Source: an uncultured Eubacteriales bacterium (GTDB taxonomy: Bacteria; Bacillota; Clostridia; Christensenellales; Aristaeellaceae). Taken from it: a DNA stretch of 53,248 nucleotides. The DNA lies in NCBI GenBank assembly GCA_902787835.1, contig CADAHU010000002.1, positions 1 to 53,248 of the forward strand. The letters run 5' to 3'. The notes under the pieces are model-generated. The model worked only from the letters and a program-made list of their open reading frames with translations. It had not been told where the DNA came from and did not search any database. Positions 8,245 through 17,346 of this stretch are shown here, one piece after another. The translations under genes and the position numbers were made by a program. Position 1 is the first letter of the stretch. Each line of letters starts with the position of its first letter.

Positions 8245-10419
8245 ATGAAGCGCATCAAAAACTGGGTCATCGGCGGTATACAGACCAAGATCTTCAACCT
8301 GATCCTGTATACCGTGCTGTTGCTGACCGCCGCCACCGTCGCCGTTTCCCTGTACCAGAACAACATGCTGTCCAAGCTGGCGTCGGAATCGGGCCAGCGC
8401 CAGCAGGATGCCATCGGGGAGATCACGGGCAGGGTCATGGAGAGCGTGGTCAGCCAGTCGCTGAGCCGCTCCACCCAAATGGAAGTGCGGATCGCTGACG
8501 AGCTGTTTGAGGCGGCGGGCAATCGGGTAGCCTTTGTGGCGGATTGCGCCGCCAGGCTGCTGGCCCATCCCGAGGAATATCCCCCCAAGCCCTATGCCGG
8601 GCCCGATCCGGCGGACGACGGCGCATGGACGGCCAAGGTGATCTATGCGGATGGGGTGGACGCCCAGGATCCGGCGCTGACCGCCAAGCTGGGGCTGCTG
8701 TCCAACCTGTCGGATATGATCGTATCCCTTTGCCCCTCCATGGATATCTCCACTCTGTATATCGGCCTGCCGGAGGGCGCGCATTTTTCGATCAGCGATA
8801 CCTCCAGCAGCTGGTTTGTGGACGGCGCTGTGCGCAGCTATGATCCCCGCCAGCGCGGCTGGTATCAGGAGGCGTCCGCCACGGGCGGGCTGGTCTATAC
8901 CGATGGCGAGTACGACGCCAACACCGGCTTTTACTGCATCGAGTGCGCCATGCCTGTGTACAATCCGGATGGCAGCCTGGCGGCGGTGGTGGGCACCGAT
9001 CTTTATCTGTCTGAAATGCAGGAGGCGCTGCAGAGCTACGCGGTGGATGGCGAGTATCAGCTGCTGGTCAACCGCAGCGGCCGGGCGGTGCTGGCGCCGC
9101 AGGAGGAGGCCTTCCCCCTGGACGCCCAGGACCGCGGCGGCGACCTGCGCCAGTCCGGGCGCGAGCTGCTTTCCCAGGTGATCAACGACGCCATCTCGGG
9201 CGTGGATACCGGGGTGCGCCAGGGTGAGCTCAGCGACGGCGGCTATTATATCACCGCCGCCCCCATCCCCACCACCGGCTGGGCGCTGATATCGGCCTTC
9301 CGCCAGGATGTCGCGGGCCAGCCCGCCATTCTGCTGCAGCAGCGCACCCAGCAGCTGCAGGCCGAGGCGACCCAAACCTATCTGGAAAAATCCGGCCATT
9401 CCAGGACCACCGGCCTGGTGCTGCTGGTCCTGGTGATGCTGCTTATGCTGGCCGGCGCGCTGACGCTGGGCAAGCGCATCGTAAAGCCGCTCAACACCAT
9501 CGTCAAGCGCATATCGGAGCTGCGGGAAGGCAATCTGGAATTCAAAATGGAGGATGCCTACCGCACCGGCGACGAGGTGGAGGAGCTGGCCCAGTCCTTT
9601 GCCGATCTGTCCCATAAGACGGTTGAATATGTAGAAACCGTCAAGCGCGTCACCGCGGAGAAGGAGCGCATCGGTGCGGAGCTCTCCCTGGCCACGCAGA
9701 TCCAGGCCGCCATGCTGCCTCATATCGTGCCGGCCTTCCCAGACCGCAAGGATTTTGACATCATCGGCAGCATGGATCCCGCCAAAGAGGTGGGCGGCGA
9801 TTTCTACGATTATTTCCTGATTGATGATGATCATCTTTGCATGCTCATTGCCGACGTATCGGGCAAGGGCGTACCGGCGGCGCTGTTCATGATGGCCAGC
9901 AAGATCATTTTGCAGAGCGTGGCCATGCTGGGCGGCTCCCCTGCGGAGATATTGACCCGCACCAACGAGGCCATCTGCTCCAACAACGAGGCGCAGATGT
10001 TCGTCACCGTTTGGCTGGGCATCCTGGAGCTCTCCACCGGCAAGCTGACCGCCGCCAACGCCGGCCACGAATTCCCGGCGCTCCGCCAGCCCGACGGCAG
10101 CTACGCGCTCTTCAAGGATCGCCATGGATTTGTGATCGGCGGCATGGAGGGCGTCAAATACCGGGAGTACGAGGTGCAGCTGGAGCCCGGCGCCAGCCTG
10201 TTTGTCTATACCGACGGCGTGGCGGAGGCCACCAACGCGCAGAACGAGCTGTTCGGCACCGACCGCATGGTGGAGGCGCTGAACCGCAAGCCCGACGCCG
10301 CGCCCATGGAGGTGCTTAAAAACGTGCGCGCCGCGGTGGATGATTTTGTCCAGGAAGCGGAGCAGTTTGACGATTTGACCATGCTGTGCATGACCTACAA
10401 AGGAGGAAACGTGACATGA
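8245..10419 (+). CDS. dCache-HAMP-PP2C (SpoIIE/RsbU-type) sensor phosphatase
   Basis: 724 aa. One membrane segment at about residues 16-37 and a second at about 387-408 bracket an extracellular double-Cache sensor with the typical YDPRQRGWY motif. A HAMP linker follows (about 409-465), a coiled region, and a PP2C/SpoIIE catalytic domain from about 477: metal-binding EVGGDFYDYF, ADVSGKGVPAALFM, NAGHEFP, YTDGVAEATN and the final FDDLTMLC. It should dephosphorylate STAS proteins when a small ligand, often an amino or organic acid in this family, is bound outside. The next gene, an RsbW-like kinase, overlaps its stop (ATGA), and STAS copy 2 comes next, so this is a complete partner-switching set. 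Confidence 0.93.
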   Translation: MKRIKNWVIGGIQTKIFNLILYTVLLLTAATVAVSLYQNNMLSKLASESGQRQQDAIGEITGRVMESVVSQSLSRSTQMEVRIADELFEAAGNRVAFVADCAARLLAHPEEYPPKPYAGPDPADDGAWTAKVIYADGVDAQDPALTAKLGLLSNLSDMIVSLCPSMDISTLYIGLPEGAHFSISDTSSSWFVDGAVRSYDPRQRGWYQEASATGGLVYTDGEYDANTGFYCIECAMPVYNPDGSLAAVVGTDLYLSEMQEALQSYAVDGEYQLLVNRSGRAVLAPQEEAFPLDAQDRGGDLRQSGRELLSQVINDAISGVDTGVRQGELSDGGYYITAAPIPTTGWALISAFRQDVAGQPAILLQQRTQQLQAEATQTYLEKSGHSRTTGLVLLVLVMLLMLAGALTLGKRIVKPLNTIVKRISELREGNLEFKMEDAYRTGDEVEELAQSFADLSHKTVEYVETVKRVTAEKERIGAELSLATQIQAAMLPHIVPAFPDRKDFDIIGSMDPAKEVGGDFYDYFLIDDDHLCMLIADVSGKGVPAALFMMASKIILQSVAMLGGSPAEILTRTNEAICSNNEAQMFVTVWLGILELSTGKLTAANAGHEFPALRQPDGSYALFKDRHGFVIGGMEGVKYREYEVQLEPGASLFVYTDGVAEATNAQNELFGTDRMVEALNRKPDAAPMEVLKNVRAAVDDFVQEAEQFDDLTMLCMTYKGGNVT

Positions 10420-10823
10420 CGGAGCTGAAGGTACAGGCTGCTGTGGAGAACATCCCGAAGGTAACGGCCTTTGTGGACGGCCAGCTGGAGGCCATCGACT
10501 GCCCCATGAAGGCGCAGATGCAGATCGACGTGGCCATCGACGAGCTGTTCGGCAACATCGCCCATTACGCCTATGGCGGGGCATCCGGCGAGGCCGCGGT
10601 GCAATTCCATTTTGACGCCGATACGCGCATGATCTCCATCGCCTTTGTGGACAGCGGCACGCCCTTTGATCCCCTGGCCCAGGAGGATCCGGACGTGACC
10701 CTGAGCGCGGAGGAGCGCGGCATCGGCGGCCTGGGCATCTTTCTGGTGCGCAAAACCATGGATCAGATCACCTATAAGCGGGATAACGGTCAGAACGTGC
10801 TGACTATCTATAAAAAAATTTAA
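10416..10823 (+). CDS. RsbW-like serine kinase/anti-sigma-type GHKL ATPase
   Basis: 135 aa starting at ATG 10416, which overlaps the phosphatase stop; AAAGGAGG is upstream. The N-box is intact (DVAIDELFGNIAHYAY), the G1 box reads FVDSGTPFDPL and the G2 box GIGGLGIFLVRKTMD, so ATP binding should be retained. The family phosphorylates STAS antagonists and often binds a sigma factor. No sigma factor gene is near, so its switching target is unclear. The STAS gene 17 bases downstream is the likely substrate. Confidence 0.9.
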   Translation: MTELKVQAAVENIPKVTAFVDGQLEAIDCPMKAQMQIDVAIDELFGNIAHYAYGGASGEAAVQFHFDADTRMISIAFVDSGTPFDPLAQEDPDVTLSAEERGIGGLGIFLVRKTMDQITYKRDNGQNVLTIYKKI

Positions 10824-10840
10824 CCGAGGAGGAAAAGTCA

Positions 10841-11137
10841 ATGACCATCAGCAAGCAGCAGAACGGAAAAGCCCTGACCCTGGCCCTGGAGGGCCGCCTG
10901 GATACCGTCACCGCCCCGGAGCTGGAAAAGGAGCTGCGCGCATCCACCGCGGCCATCGATACCCTGACCCTGGATTTTGCCAAGCTGGATTACATTTCTT
11001 CCGCCGGGCTGCGCGTCCTGCTCTCCGCCCATAAGGAAATGAGCGCCAAAGGCGGCCTGAAGATCCAGCATGTGAACGAGATCGTGCAGGAAGTGTTTGA
11101 AGTAACCGGCTTTGGCGACATTCTGACCATCGAGTAA
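10841..11137 (+). CDS. STAS-domain anti-anti-sigma-like protein (copy 2)
   Basis: 98 aa, the same length as the protein at 1145 and clearly its paralogue: both begin MTISK, share EGRLDTVTAP and have the YISSAGLRVLLSAHK segment with the presumed phospho-serine S54. It follows the RsbW-like kinase and phosphatase, the usual order for a partner-switching module. SD GAGGAGG. It is the better candidate of the two for the direct substrate of the kinase at 10416; the other copy may compete for the same partners. Confidence 0.9.
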   Translation: MTISKQQNGKALTLALEGRLDTVTAPELEKELRASTAAIDTLTLDFAKLDYISSAGLRVLLSAHKEMSAKGGLKIQHVNEIVQEVFEVTGFGDILTIE

Positions 11138-11154
11138 GCGGGAGGTATTATAAT

Positions 11155-11685
11155 ATGAAATCCGATGTGATCATGATCGACAATCGCAGCAATGGCTTTG
11201 AGACTGCCCTGGAGGAGACCCGTAAGGTGGCCGCCTATCAGGGGCTGGACCGCAAGGAAACCATGCGGCTGCTGCTGTGCGCCGAGGAGATGCTCAGCAT
11301 GGCCCGCAGCGTGACCGGAGAAATGCAGGCCTCCTTCTGGATCGAAACCGCAGGGAAGGACCTGGAGCTGCACATGTCCACCAAGACCGTGATGGACAAG
11401 GAAAAGCGCGCCCTGCTGATTTCCGCCGCCACCAGCAGAAAGAACGAATCCGCCCGCTCCCTGCTGGGCAGGATCCGGGACGCCTTCGAGGCTGCCATGG
11501 CCAACGAAGCGGATCACAGCGACCAGGTGCCCTGGGAAGCGTGGGCCGATCTGGCCAATCATCCCGTGGATGATCCCGAATGGGACGGCTACGAGCAGTC
11601 CGTGCTGAGAAAAGTTGCCGATCAGGTAAAGGTTGGCATCCGCGGCTCCGTGGTGGATCTGACCGTATGCAAGCACTTTGAGTAA
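11155..11685 (+). CDS. Probable degenerate GHKL-fold (RsbW-like) protein, copy 2
   Basis: 176 aa, paralogue of the protein at 1455. Conserved pieces include RKVAAYQGL, LLLCAEEMLSMARSVTGE, ASFWIE, an RALLISAATS segment, KNESARSLLGRI and the C-terminal VADQVKVGIRGSVVDLTV strand. As in copy 1, the catalytic asparagine of the N-box and the G-boxes are not seen, so it is probably a binding protein without ATPase activity. The SD is GGGAGG. It is the last small signalling gene before the giant transporter, 28 bases away, and may link STAS state to that transporter; this is inference. Confidence 0.55.
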   Translation: MKSDVIMIDNRSNGFETALEETRKVAAYQGLDRKETMRLLLCAEEMLSMARSVTGEMQASFWIETAGKDLELHMSTKTVMDKEKRALLISAATSRKNESARSLLGRIRDAFEAAMANEADHSDQVPWEAWADLANHPVDDPEWDGYEQSVLRKVADQVKVGIRGSVVDLTVCKHFE

Positions 11686-11713
11686 CATTCATTTTCAGAA
11701 AAGGAATTTCATT

Positions 11714-14700
11714 ATGAAAAAGCTGATCCTTTCTTTGGCGGCAGCTTTGCTTTTGTTTGCCCTTCCCGGCTGGGCCGAGGAGGGGATCACCTCGCCGGAG
11801 CAGCTCAACGCGCCCGGAATCGTCATTGGCGTCAGTCAGGGCAGCGCGGCGGAGCTTATCGTAGCATCCGAGCTGCCCCAGGCTGGGCTGGCCCACTTTA
11901 CCGATAACAACACGGCCTATCTGGCGGTGGCCCAGGGCAAGATCGACGCCTTTGTATTCGATCTCAACCAAATGCGCCTCGCCATCGAGCAGGGCGTTAC
12001 CGGTGTGCATCTGCTGAAGGAAACCCTGGGCGAGCCCGTCCAGGTGGCCGTCGGCCTCTCCCCCAAATCACAAATCGACGATCTGGAAGGGAAAATCAAC
12101 CGCTTCATCGCCGAGCTGCGGGCAGACGGCACGCTGGAGGATATGTTCAGCCGCTGGGTCCTGACAGGAGAACGCAGCATGCCCGATATCGCCGCGCCGC
12201 AGAACCCCTCCCTGCATCTGACGGTGGGCACATCCGGCGTTGTTTTTCCGTACAGCTATTACGAAGGCGATCAGCTGAGCGGCTATGATATCGAGCTGGC
12301 GCGCCGGTTCGCCGCCTGGCTGGGCGCCGATGTGGAGTTCAAGGTGTACGATTACGGGGCCATCATTCCCGCCGCCCTCACCGGGGACGTGGACTGCATC
12401 ATGGCCAACCTGAACATCACCGCCGAGCGCCGGGAGATGCTGACCTTCTCCGACCTCCTCTACGAGGAGAAGCTGGGCGTCATGGTGCGCGGCGAAGAGC
12501 ACGTGCCCGCCTGGGCCGCCTATAACGGAAAGCGGATCGGCGTGCTGGTGGGCGGCATCACGGAGACCGTCGCCAACACCTACCTCCCCAACAGCGAGCA
12601 CGTATACCTGACCAGCTATCCCGATTGCGTGGCCGCGCTGCTGGCGGGCAAGATCGACGCCTACCTGGTGGATGAGCCGGAGGTTAAATCGGTGCATGCG
12701 GAGCAGCCGCGCATCGATTATATCCGCGAGCGGTTCACCAACCAGGAGTACAGCTTTGCCTTCCGTAAAAATGACCCCCAAAGCGCCGCCCTGTGCGAGG
12801 AGCTGAACGCTTTTCTGGCCCAGTGCCGTCAGGACGGCACCATCCAGGAGCTGGAGGATATCTGGTTTGGCGCGGATGAGGCGCGCAAGGTGGTGGATAT
12901 GTCCGGCCTGACCGGTGAAAACGGCACCATCCGCGTGATCACCACCTCCACCGATATGCCCTTCTCCTACATCAAGGACGGCAAAAACGTGGGCTATGAT
13001 ATCGATCTGGTGGTGCGCTTCTGCCGCAGCGCCGGGTACAGGCTGGAGCTGGGCGACGCGGATTTTGCCGCCCGCATCCCCGCCGTGCAATCCGGCAAAT
13101 ACGATTTCAGCACCGATATGAACGTCACCCCGGAGCGCCAGGAGGAGGTGCTGTTCTCCGATCCCACCAGCTCCGGCGGCATCGTGCTGGCCATCCTGGC
13201 CGACGGCGCGGAGCAGGATCAGGCGGTTTCCGAGGCCGCCCCTTCCCTCGCCATCAGCCAGCTGACCGGCAGAAGGATCGGCGTGCAGACCGGCACCATC
13301 AGCGGTGAAGTGGCGTCTGCCCTGATCCCCGGCATCACCCTGAGCTATTTTAATACCCAAACCGATATTCTTTCGGCGCTGCGGGCGGGCAAGATATACG
13401 CCTGGTGCACCGACGAGCCCATCCTGCGCTACGTATCCATCGAGAATCCCGATCTGCAGCTGCTGCCGGATACGCTGGATACCAGCTCTCTGGCCGCCGT
13501 TTTTCCCATGACCGAGGAGGGACAGGCCCTGCGGGATCAGTACAGCGCCTTTGTGGAGCAGCTCTGGGCCGACGGCACCATGGCGGAGATCGACAGCGCC
13601 TGGTTCAGCGGGGATGAAAGCCGCTATACCGTGCTGGATTACGCTTCCCTGCCCGATACCAACGGCACCCTGCGCATGGCCCTGGATTCCTCCATCCTGC
13701 CCTTCGCCTTCGTGAAGAACGGACGCGTGGTGGGCTATGATGTGGATATCGCCGTCCGGTTCTGCCAGGCCAACGGCTACCGGCTGCAGGTGATGCCCAT
13801 GGACTTTAACGGCGTTCTTTCCTCCCTGCAATCCGGCAAGGCCGATTTTGCCGCCTGCGGCATCACGGTCACGGCGGAGCGGTCGGAGAGCATGCTGTTC
13901 AGCTCCCCCACCTATCACAGCGGCACATCGGTGGCCATCCTCAGCAAGAGCGCTTCGCAGGCCGACGGTTATACCGCCCTTTCCCAGCTGAGCGACGCAC
14001 GCATCGGCGTGCAGACCGGCACCACCTTTGATCAGATCGTGCTGGATACGTTCCCCAGCGCGCAGATCAGCTATTTCAACTCCTATCCCGATATGGCCGC
14101 CGCGCTGCAGGCCCATAAAATCGACGCCTTCCCCGGGGATGAGCCCGTGCTTCAGCTGATGGCGGCGGAGAACGACCGCCTGACCATCCTGAGCGAACGC
14201 ATGGACAGCTTTGATTTCGGCTTCGTGCTGCCCAAAACAGCCGACGGCGAAAAGCTGATGGCCGAGCTGAACGCCTGGATCGCCCAGATGGAAGCCAGCG
14301 GAGAGATGGAGCAGATACGCCAGAAATGGATCACCGGCGCAGATGCGGACAAAACAGTGCCGGATTACGCCGCCTTCCCGGCCACCAACGGCACGCTGAC
14401 TCTGGCCACCGAGGGCGCCTACGCCCCCATGAACTATTACCGAGATAATCAGGTGGTGGGCATGGAGATCGATCTGGCCGCCCGCTTCTGCCAGGCCTAC
14501 GGCTATGGGCTGAGCGTTTCGGCCATGAGCTTTGACGCCATTCTGCCCACCGTGCAGGCCGGCAAGGCCGATTTTGCCGCCGCGGGCATCACCATCGCTG
14601 AGGAGCGCAAGGAGAGCGTGTATTTCTCCGATCCCTACTACACCGGCGGCACCGTGATGGCGGTGCTCAAAACCGAGGCGTCCGCTGCCTCCTCCGCCTT

Positions 14701-16195
14701 GGCCCCCGGCGTATACACCACCCTCTCCCAGCTGAACGGCAAGCACATCGGCGTGCAGACCGGCTCCTCCTTTGCCGAGGCCGTTACCCAAAGGCTGCCC
14801 GAGGCCCAGGTGGATTACTATATCGGCAAGGCCGACCTGATGGCGGCGCTCACGGGCCACAAGGTGGAGGCCTTCGTGGTGGATGAACCGGTGGCGCAGA
14901 TCGTTTTGCGGGAGGACAGCCGGCTCACCTATCTGCCGGAATACCTGGAAAACTATGAATTCGCCCTCGTATTCCCCAAGACCGCGGCTGGCGAGGCATT
15001 ACGGGATCAGTTTAACGCCTTCCTGAAAAAGCTTGAGGCTGATGGACGGCTGGACGCCCTGGCGCTCAAATGGTTCGGCGAGGATGAAGCCCAAAAGACC
15101 ATGCCGGATATCTCCGCCCTGTCCGCCGAAAACGGCACCCTGCGCCTGGCCACCGAATCGGGCTACGCCCCCTTCGAGTACATGCGCGACGGCCAGGTGG
15201 TGGGCTATGATATGGAATTGGCCATCCTGTTCTGCCAGGAATACGGCTATGGGCTGGAGATCGTGGATATGAACTTTGATGGCATCCTGCCCGCCATACA
15301 GACCGGCAAATGCGATTTTGCGGCAGCCGGCATCGGCATCACACCGGAGCGGGCGGAAAGCGTGCTCTTCTCCGCGCCCAACTTTACCAGCGGCACGGTG
15401 GCCGTGGTGCTGAAGGACACCAGCGTGCCCGATGCGCGTCCCAGCGCCGGTAACGGCGAGCGCGCGGACGCGCCCACCTTCTGGGATGATCTCTCCGACA
15501 GCTTCAACAAGACCTTCCTGCGGGAGAACCGCTGGAAGCTGTTCCTGGAGGGCATCGGCACCACCACGCTGATCACCCTGCTTTCCATCCTGTTTGGCAC
15601 GGCGCTGGGCTTTGGCATCTTTATGCTCTGCCGCAACGGCAACCCCATCGCCAACGGCACTACCCGCTTCAGCATGTGGCTGGTGCAGGGCACGCCCATG
15701 GTGGTGCTGCTGATGATCCTGTACTACATCATCTTTGGCTCCGTGGCCATCAGCGGCGTCGCGGTGGCGGTGATCGGCTTTACGCTGACCTTCGGCGCGG
15801 CGGTGTTTGGCCTCATCAGGATGGGCGTGGGCACCATCGACCGCGGCCAGTATGAAGCGGCCTATGCCCTGGGCCACAGCAACCGGCATACCTTCTTCAA
15901 GATCATTCTGCCCCAGGCCATCCCCCACGTGCTGCCCGCCTACCAGGGCGAGATCGTGGGCCTGATCAAGGCCACCGCCATCGTGGGCTACATCGCCGTG
16001 CAGGATCTGACCAAGATGGGCGATATCGTGCGCAGCCGCACCTACGAGGCCTTCTTCCCGCTGATCGCCGTGACGGTGATCTACTTTGTTCTGGAGGGGT
16101 TGTTCAGCTTCGCCGTGGGGCGCATCCGCATCAGCCTCGATCCCAAGAAGCGCAAGCGCGACCATATCCTGCGGGGGGTGAATACCCATGATTAA
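11714..16195 (+). CDS. Giant amino-acid ABC permease fused to tandem solute-binding domains
   Basis: 1493 aa from ATG 11714 (AAGGA upstream); an earlier in-frame ATG at 11678 would spoil the signal peptide. Residues 1-22 are a signal peptide. Then come SBP_bac_3 units: a lobe-2-like half (about 30-155), four complete domains beginning near residues 169, 402, 649 and 892, and a lobe-1 half near 1140 (each starts G-T-(L/I)-R or similar and has a GYD-(I/V/M) turn). From about 1265 to the end is a HisM/GlnP-type permease with about five membrane segments and an EAA loop (EAAYALGHSNRHTF). Known GlnP fusions carry one or two binding domains, so this array is extreme. The ATPase gene overlaps its stop by 8 bases. 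Confidence 0.93.
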   Translation: MKKLILSLAAALLLFALPGWAEEGITSPEQLNAPGIVIGVSQGSAAELIVASELPQAGLAHFTDNNTAYLAVAQGKIDAFVFDLNQMRLAIEQGVTGVHLLKETLGEPVQVAVGLSPKSQIDDLEGKINRFIAELRADGTLEDMFSRWVLTGERSMPDIAAPQNPSLHLTVGTSGVVFPYSYYEGDQLSGYDIELARRFAAWLGADVEFKVYDYGAIIPAALTGDVDCIMANLNITAERREMLTFSDLLYEEKLGVMVRGEEHVPAWAAYNGKRIGVLVGGITETVANTYLPNSEHVYLTSYPDCVAALLAGKIDAYLVDEPEVKSVHAEQPRIDYIRERFTNQEYSFAFRKNDPQSAALCEELNAFLAQCRQDGTIQELEDIWFGADEARKVVDMSGLTGENGTIRVITTSTDMPFSYIKDGKNVGYDIDLVVRFCRSAGYRLELGDADFAARIPAVQSGKYDFSTDMNVTPERQEEVLFSDPTSSGGIVLAILADGAEQDQAVSEAAPSLAISQLTGRRIGVQTGTISGEVASALIPGITLSYFNTQTDILSALRAGKIYAWCTDEPILRYVSIENPDLQLLPDTLDTSSLAAVFPMTEEGQALRDQYSAFVEQLWADGTMAEIDSAWFSGDESRYTVLDYASLPDTNGTLRMALDSSILPFAFVKNGRVVGYDVDIAVRFCQANGYRLQVMPMDFNGVLSSLQSGKADFAACGITVTAERSESMLFSSPTYHSGTSVAILSKSASQADGYTALSQLSDARIGVQTGTTFDQIVLDTFPSAQISYFNSYPDMAAALQAHKIDAFPGDEPVLQLMAAENDRLTILSERMDSFDFGFVLPKTADGEKLMAELNAWIAQMEASGEMEQIRQKWITGADADKTVPDYAAFPATNGTLTLATEGAYAPMNYYRDNQVVGMEIDLAARFCQAYGYGLSVSAMSFDAILPTVQAGKADFAAAGITIAEERKESVYFSDPYYTGGTVMAVLKTEASAASSALAPGVYTTLSQLNGKHIGVQTGSSFAEAVTQRLPEAQVDYYIGKADLMAALTGHKVEAFVVDEPVAQIVLREDSRLTYLPEYLENYEFALVFPKTAAGEALRDQFNAFLKKLEADGRLDALALKWFGEDEAQKTMPDISALSAENGTLRLATESGYAPFEYMRDGQVVGYDMELAILFCQEYGYGLEIVDMNFDGILPAIQTGKCDFAAAGIGITPERAESVLFSAPNFTSGTVAVVLKDTSVPDARPSAGNGERADAPTFWDDLSDSFNKTFLRENRWKLFLEGIGTTTLITLLSILFGTALGFGIFMLCRNGNPIANGTTRFSMWLVQGTPMVVLLMILYYIIFGSVAISGVAVAVIGFTLTFGAAVFGLIRMGVGTIDRGQYEAAYALGHSNRHTFFKIILPQAIPHVLPAYQGEIVGLIKATAIVGYIAVQDLTKMGDIVRSRTYEAFFPLIAVTVIYFVLEGLFSFAVGRIRISLDPKKRKRDHILRGVNTHD

Positions 16196-17279
16196 AATAG
16201 AGCATCTGAAAAAAGAATACCCCAACGTAACGCCGCTCAAGGATGTATCTGTGGAGATCCGGGATGGCGATGTGATCAGCGTCATCGGCCCCTCGGGCAC
16301 CGGAAAAAGCACCCTGCTGCGCTGCATCAACCTGCTGGAGAAGCCCACCGAAGGCCATATCTGGATCGATGATGTGGAGATCACCGACCGCAAATGCAAC
16401 ATCAACAAAATCCGTCAAAAGATGGGCATGGTGTTCCAGAGCTTCAATCTGTTCGGCCACCTGACGGTGATCGAAAACATCATGCTCTCCCCCATGGATC
16501 TGAAGGGCGTATCCCGTCAGGAGGCCTATGACCGGGGCATGGAGCTGCTGCGCATGGTGGGCTTGGCCGAAAAGGCGCTCAACTATCCCGACGAGCTCTC
16601 CGGCGGCCAGAAGCAGCGTATCGCCATCGCCCGCACCCTGGCCATGGATCCGGATATCATCCTGCTGGACGAGCCCACCAGCGCCCTGGATCCCACCATG
16701 GTGGGCGAGGTGCAGGCCGTTATCCGGGAGCTGGCCAAGACCGGCAAAACCATGATGATCGTCACCCACGAGATGAACTTTGCCCGGGCCATCAGCACCC
16801 GCGTATTCTTCATGGACGAGGGCGGCATATACGAGGACGGCACGCCGGAGCAGATCTTTGAGCATCCCCAGCGGGAAAACACCCGCCGCTTCATCCGCAG
16901 GCTCAAGGTGCTGGAGCTTTCTATCGAAAGCCGGGATTACGACTTCCTCGGCATGGCCGGGCAGATCAGCGCCTACTGCAACAAAAACCAGATCACGCCC
17001 CGGATGGCCAACCGCATCCAGCTCGTCTTTGAGGAGGCGATGCAAAACCTGCTGCCGGCGCTGAAGGAACCCCGCGTCCAGGCGGTGATCGAATACGCCG
17101 AGCAGAGCGAGAGCGCCGAATGGACGCTGCGCTATGGCGGCGAGCGACTGGACGTGACGGCATCCTCGGATGAATTGTCTCTGTCGGTGCTGCGCGGCAT
17201 GACCCAGGAAATCGCTTACGCCTGGGAGGATGGCGCGGAACTGCCCAACGCTCTGCATCTCAAAATCAGGAACGCCTGA
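16188..17279 (+). CDS. Amino-acid ABC transporter ATPase (GlnQ-like) with RsbW-like C-terminal domain
   Basis: 363 aa. Residues 1-240 are a normal polar amino-acid transporter ATPase: Walker A GPSGTGKST, Q-loop MVFQSFNLF, signature LSGGQKQRIAIARTL, Walker B IILLDEPTSALD and H-loop VTHEMNF. Family members usually end there. The extra 120 residues have an N-box-like helix with the asparagine kept (QLVFEEAMQNLL), a strand with WTLRYGGERLDV and a final strand LHLKI, like a small GHKL/RsbW-type domain whose glycine boxes are weak. Given the STAS, kinase and phosphatase genes just upstream, the tail may let STAS proteins control uptake. The domain is read by eye. Confidence 0.9.
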   Translation: MIKIEHLKKEYPNVTPLKDVSVEIRDGDVISVIGPSGTGKSTLLRCINLLEKPTEGHIWIDDVEITDRKCNINKIRQKMGMVFQSFNLFGHLTVIENIMLSPMDLKGVSRQEAYDRGMELLRMVGLAEKALNYPDELSGGQKQRIAIARTLAMDPDIILLDEPTSALDPTMVGEVQAVIRELAKTGKTMMIVTHEMNFARAISTRVFFMDEGGIYEDGTPEQIFEHPQRENTRRFIRRLKVLELSIESRDYDFLGMAGQISAYCNKNQITPRMANRIQLVFEEAMQNLLPALKEPRVQAVIEYAEQSESAEWTLRYGGERLDVTASSDELSLSVLRGMTQEIAYAWEDGAELPNALHLKIRNA

Positions 17280-17346
17280 TAGCGGAAAATCCCCCTGAAA
17301 ACCGCACACTTTCCCCGGGGAACCGCTGATCAAATCAAGGTTTCCC

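Noticed and set aside
8227..10584. Long minus-strand frame opposite the sensor phosphatase
   Set aside because: The opposite strand has intact dCache, HAMP and PP2C motifs; this frame is a shadow from GC-rich third positions.
11678..11713. An earlier start codon for the giant transporter
   Set aside because: It would add 12 polar residues before the signal peptide, and it overlaps the end of the upstream gene; ATG 11714 has the ribosome-binding site.
12068..14860. Long open frame on the minus strand opposite the giant transporter
   Set aside because: It is antisense to a clear coding region, lacks a ribosome-binding site, and its low-complexity composition (many G, H, A, L) mirrors the GC-rich codons of the plus strand.
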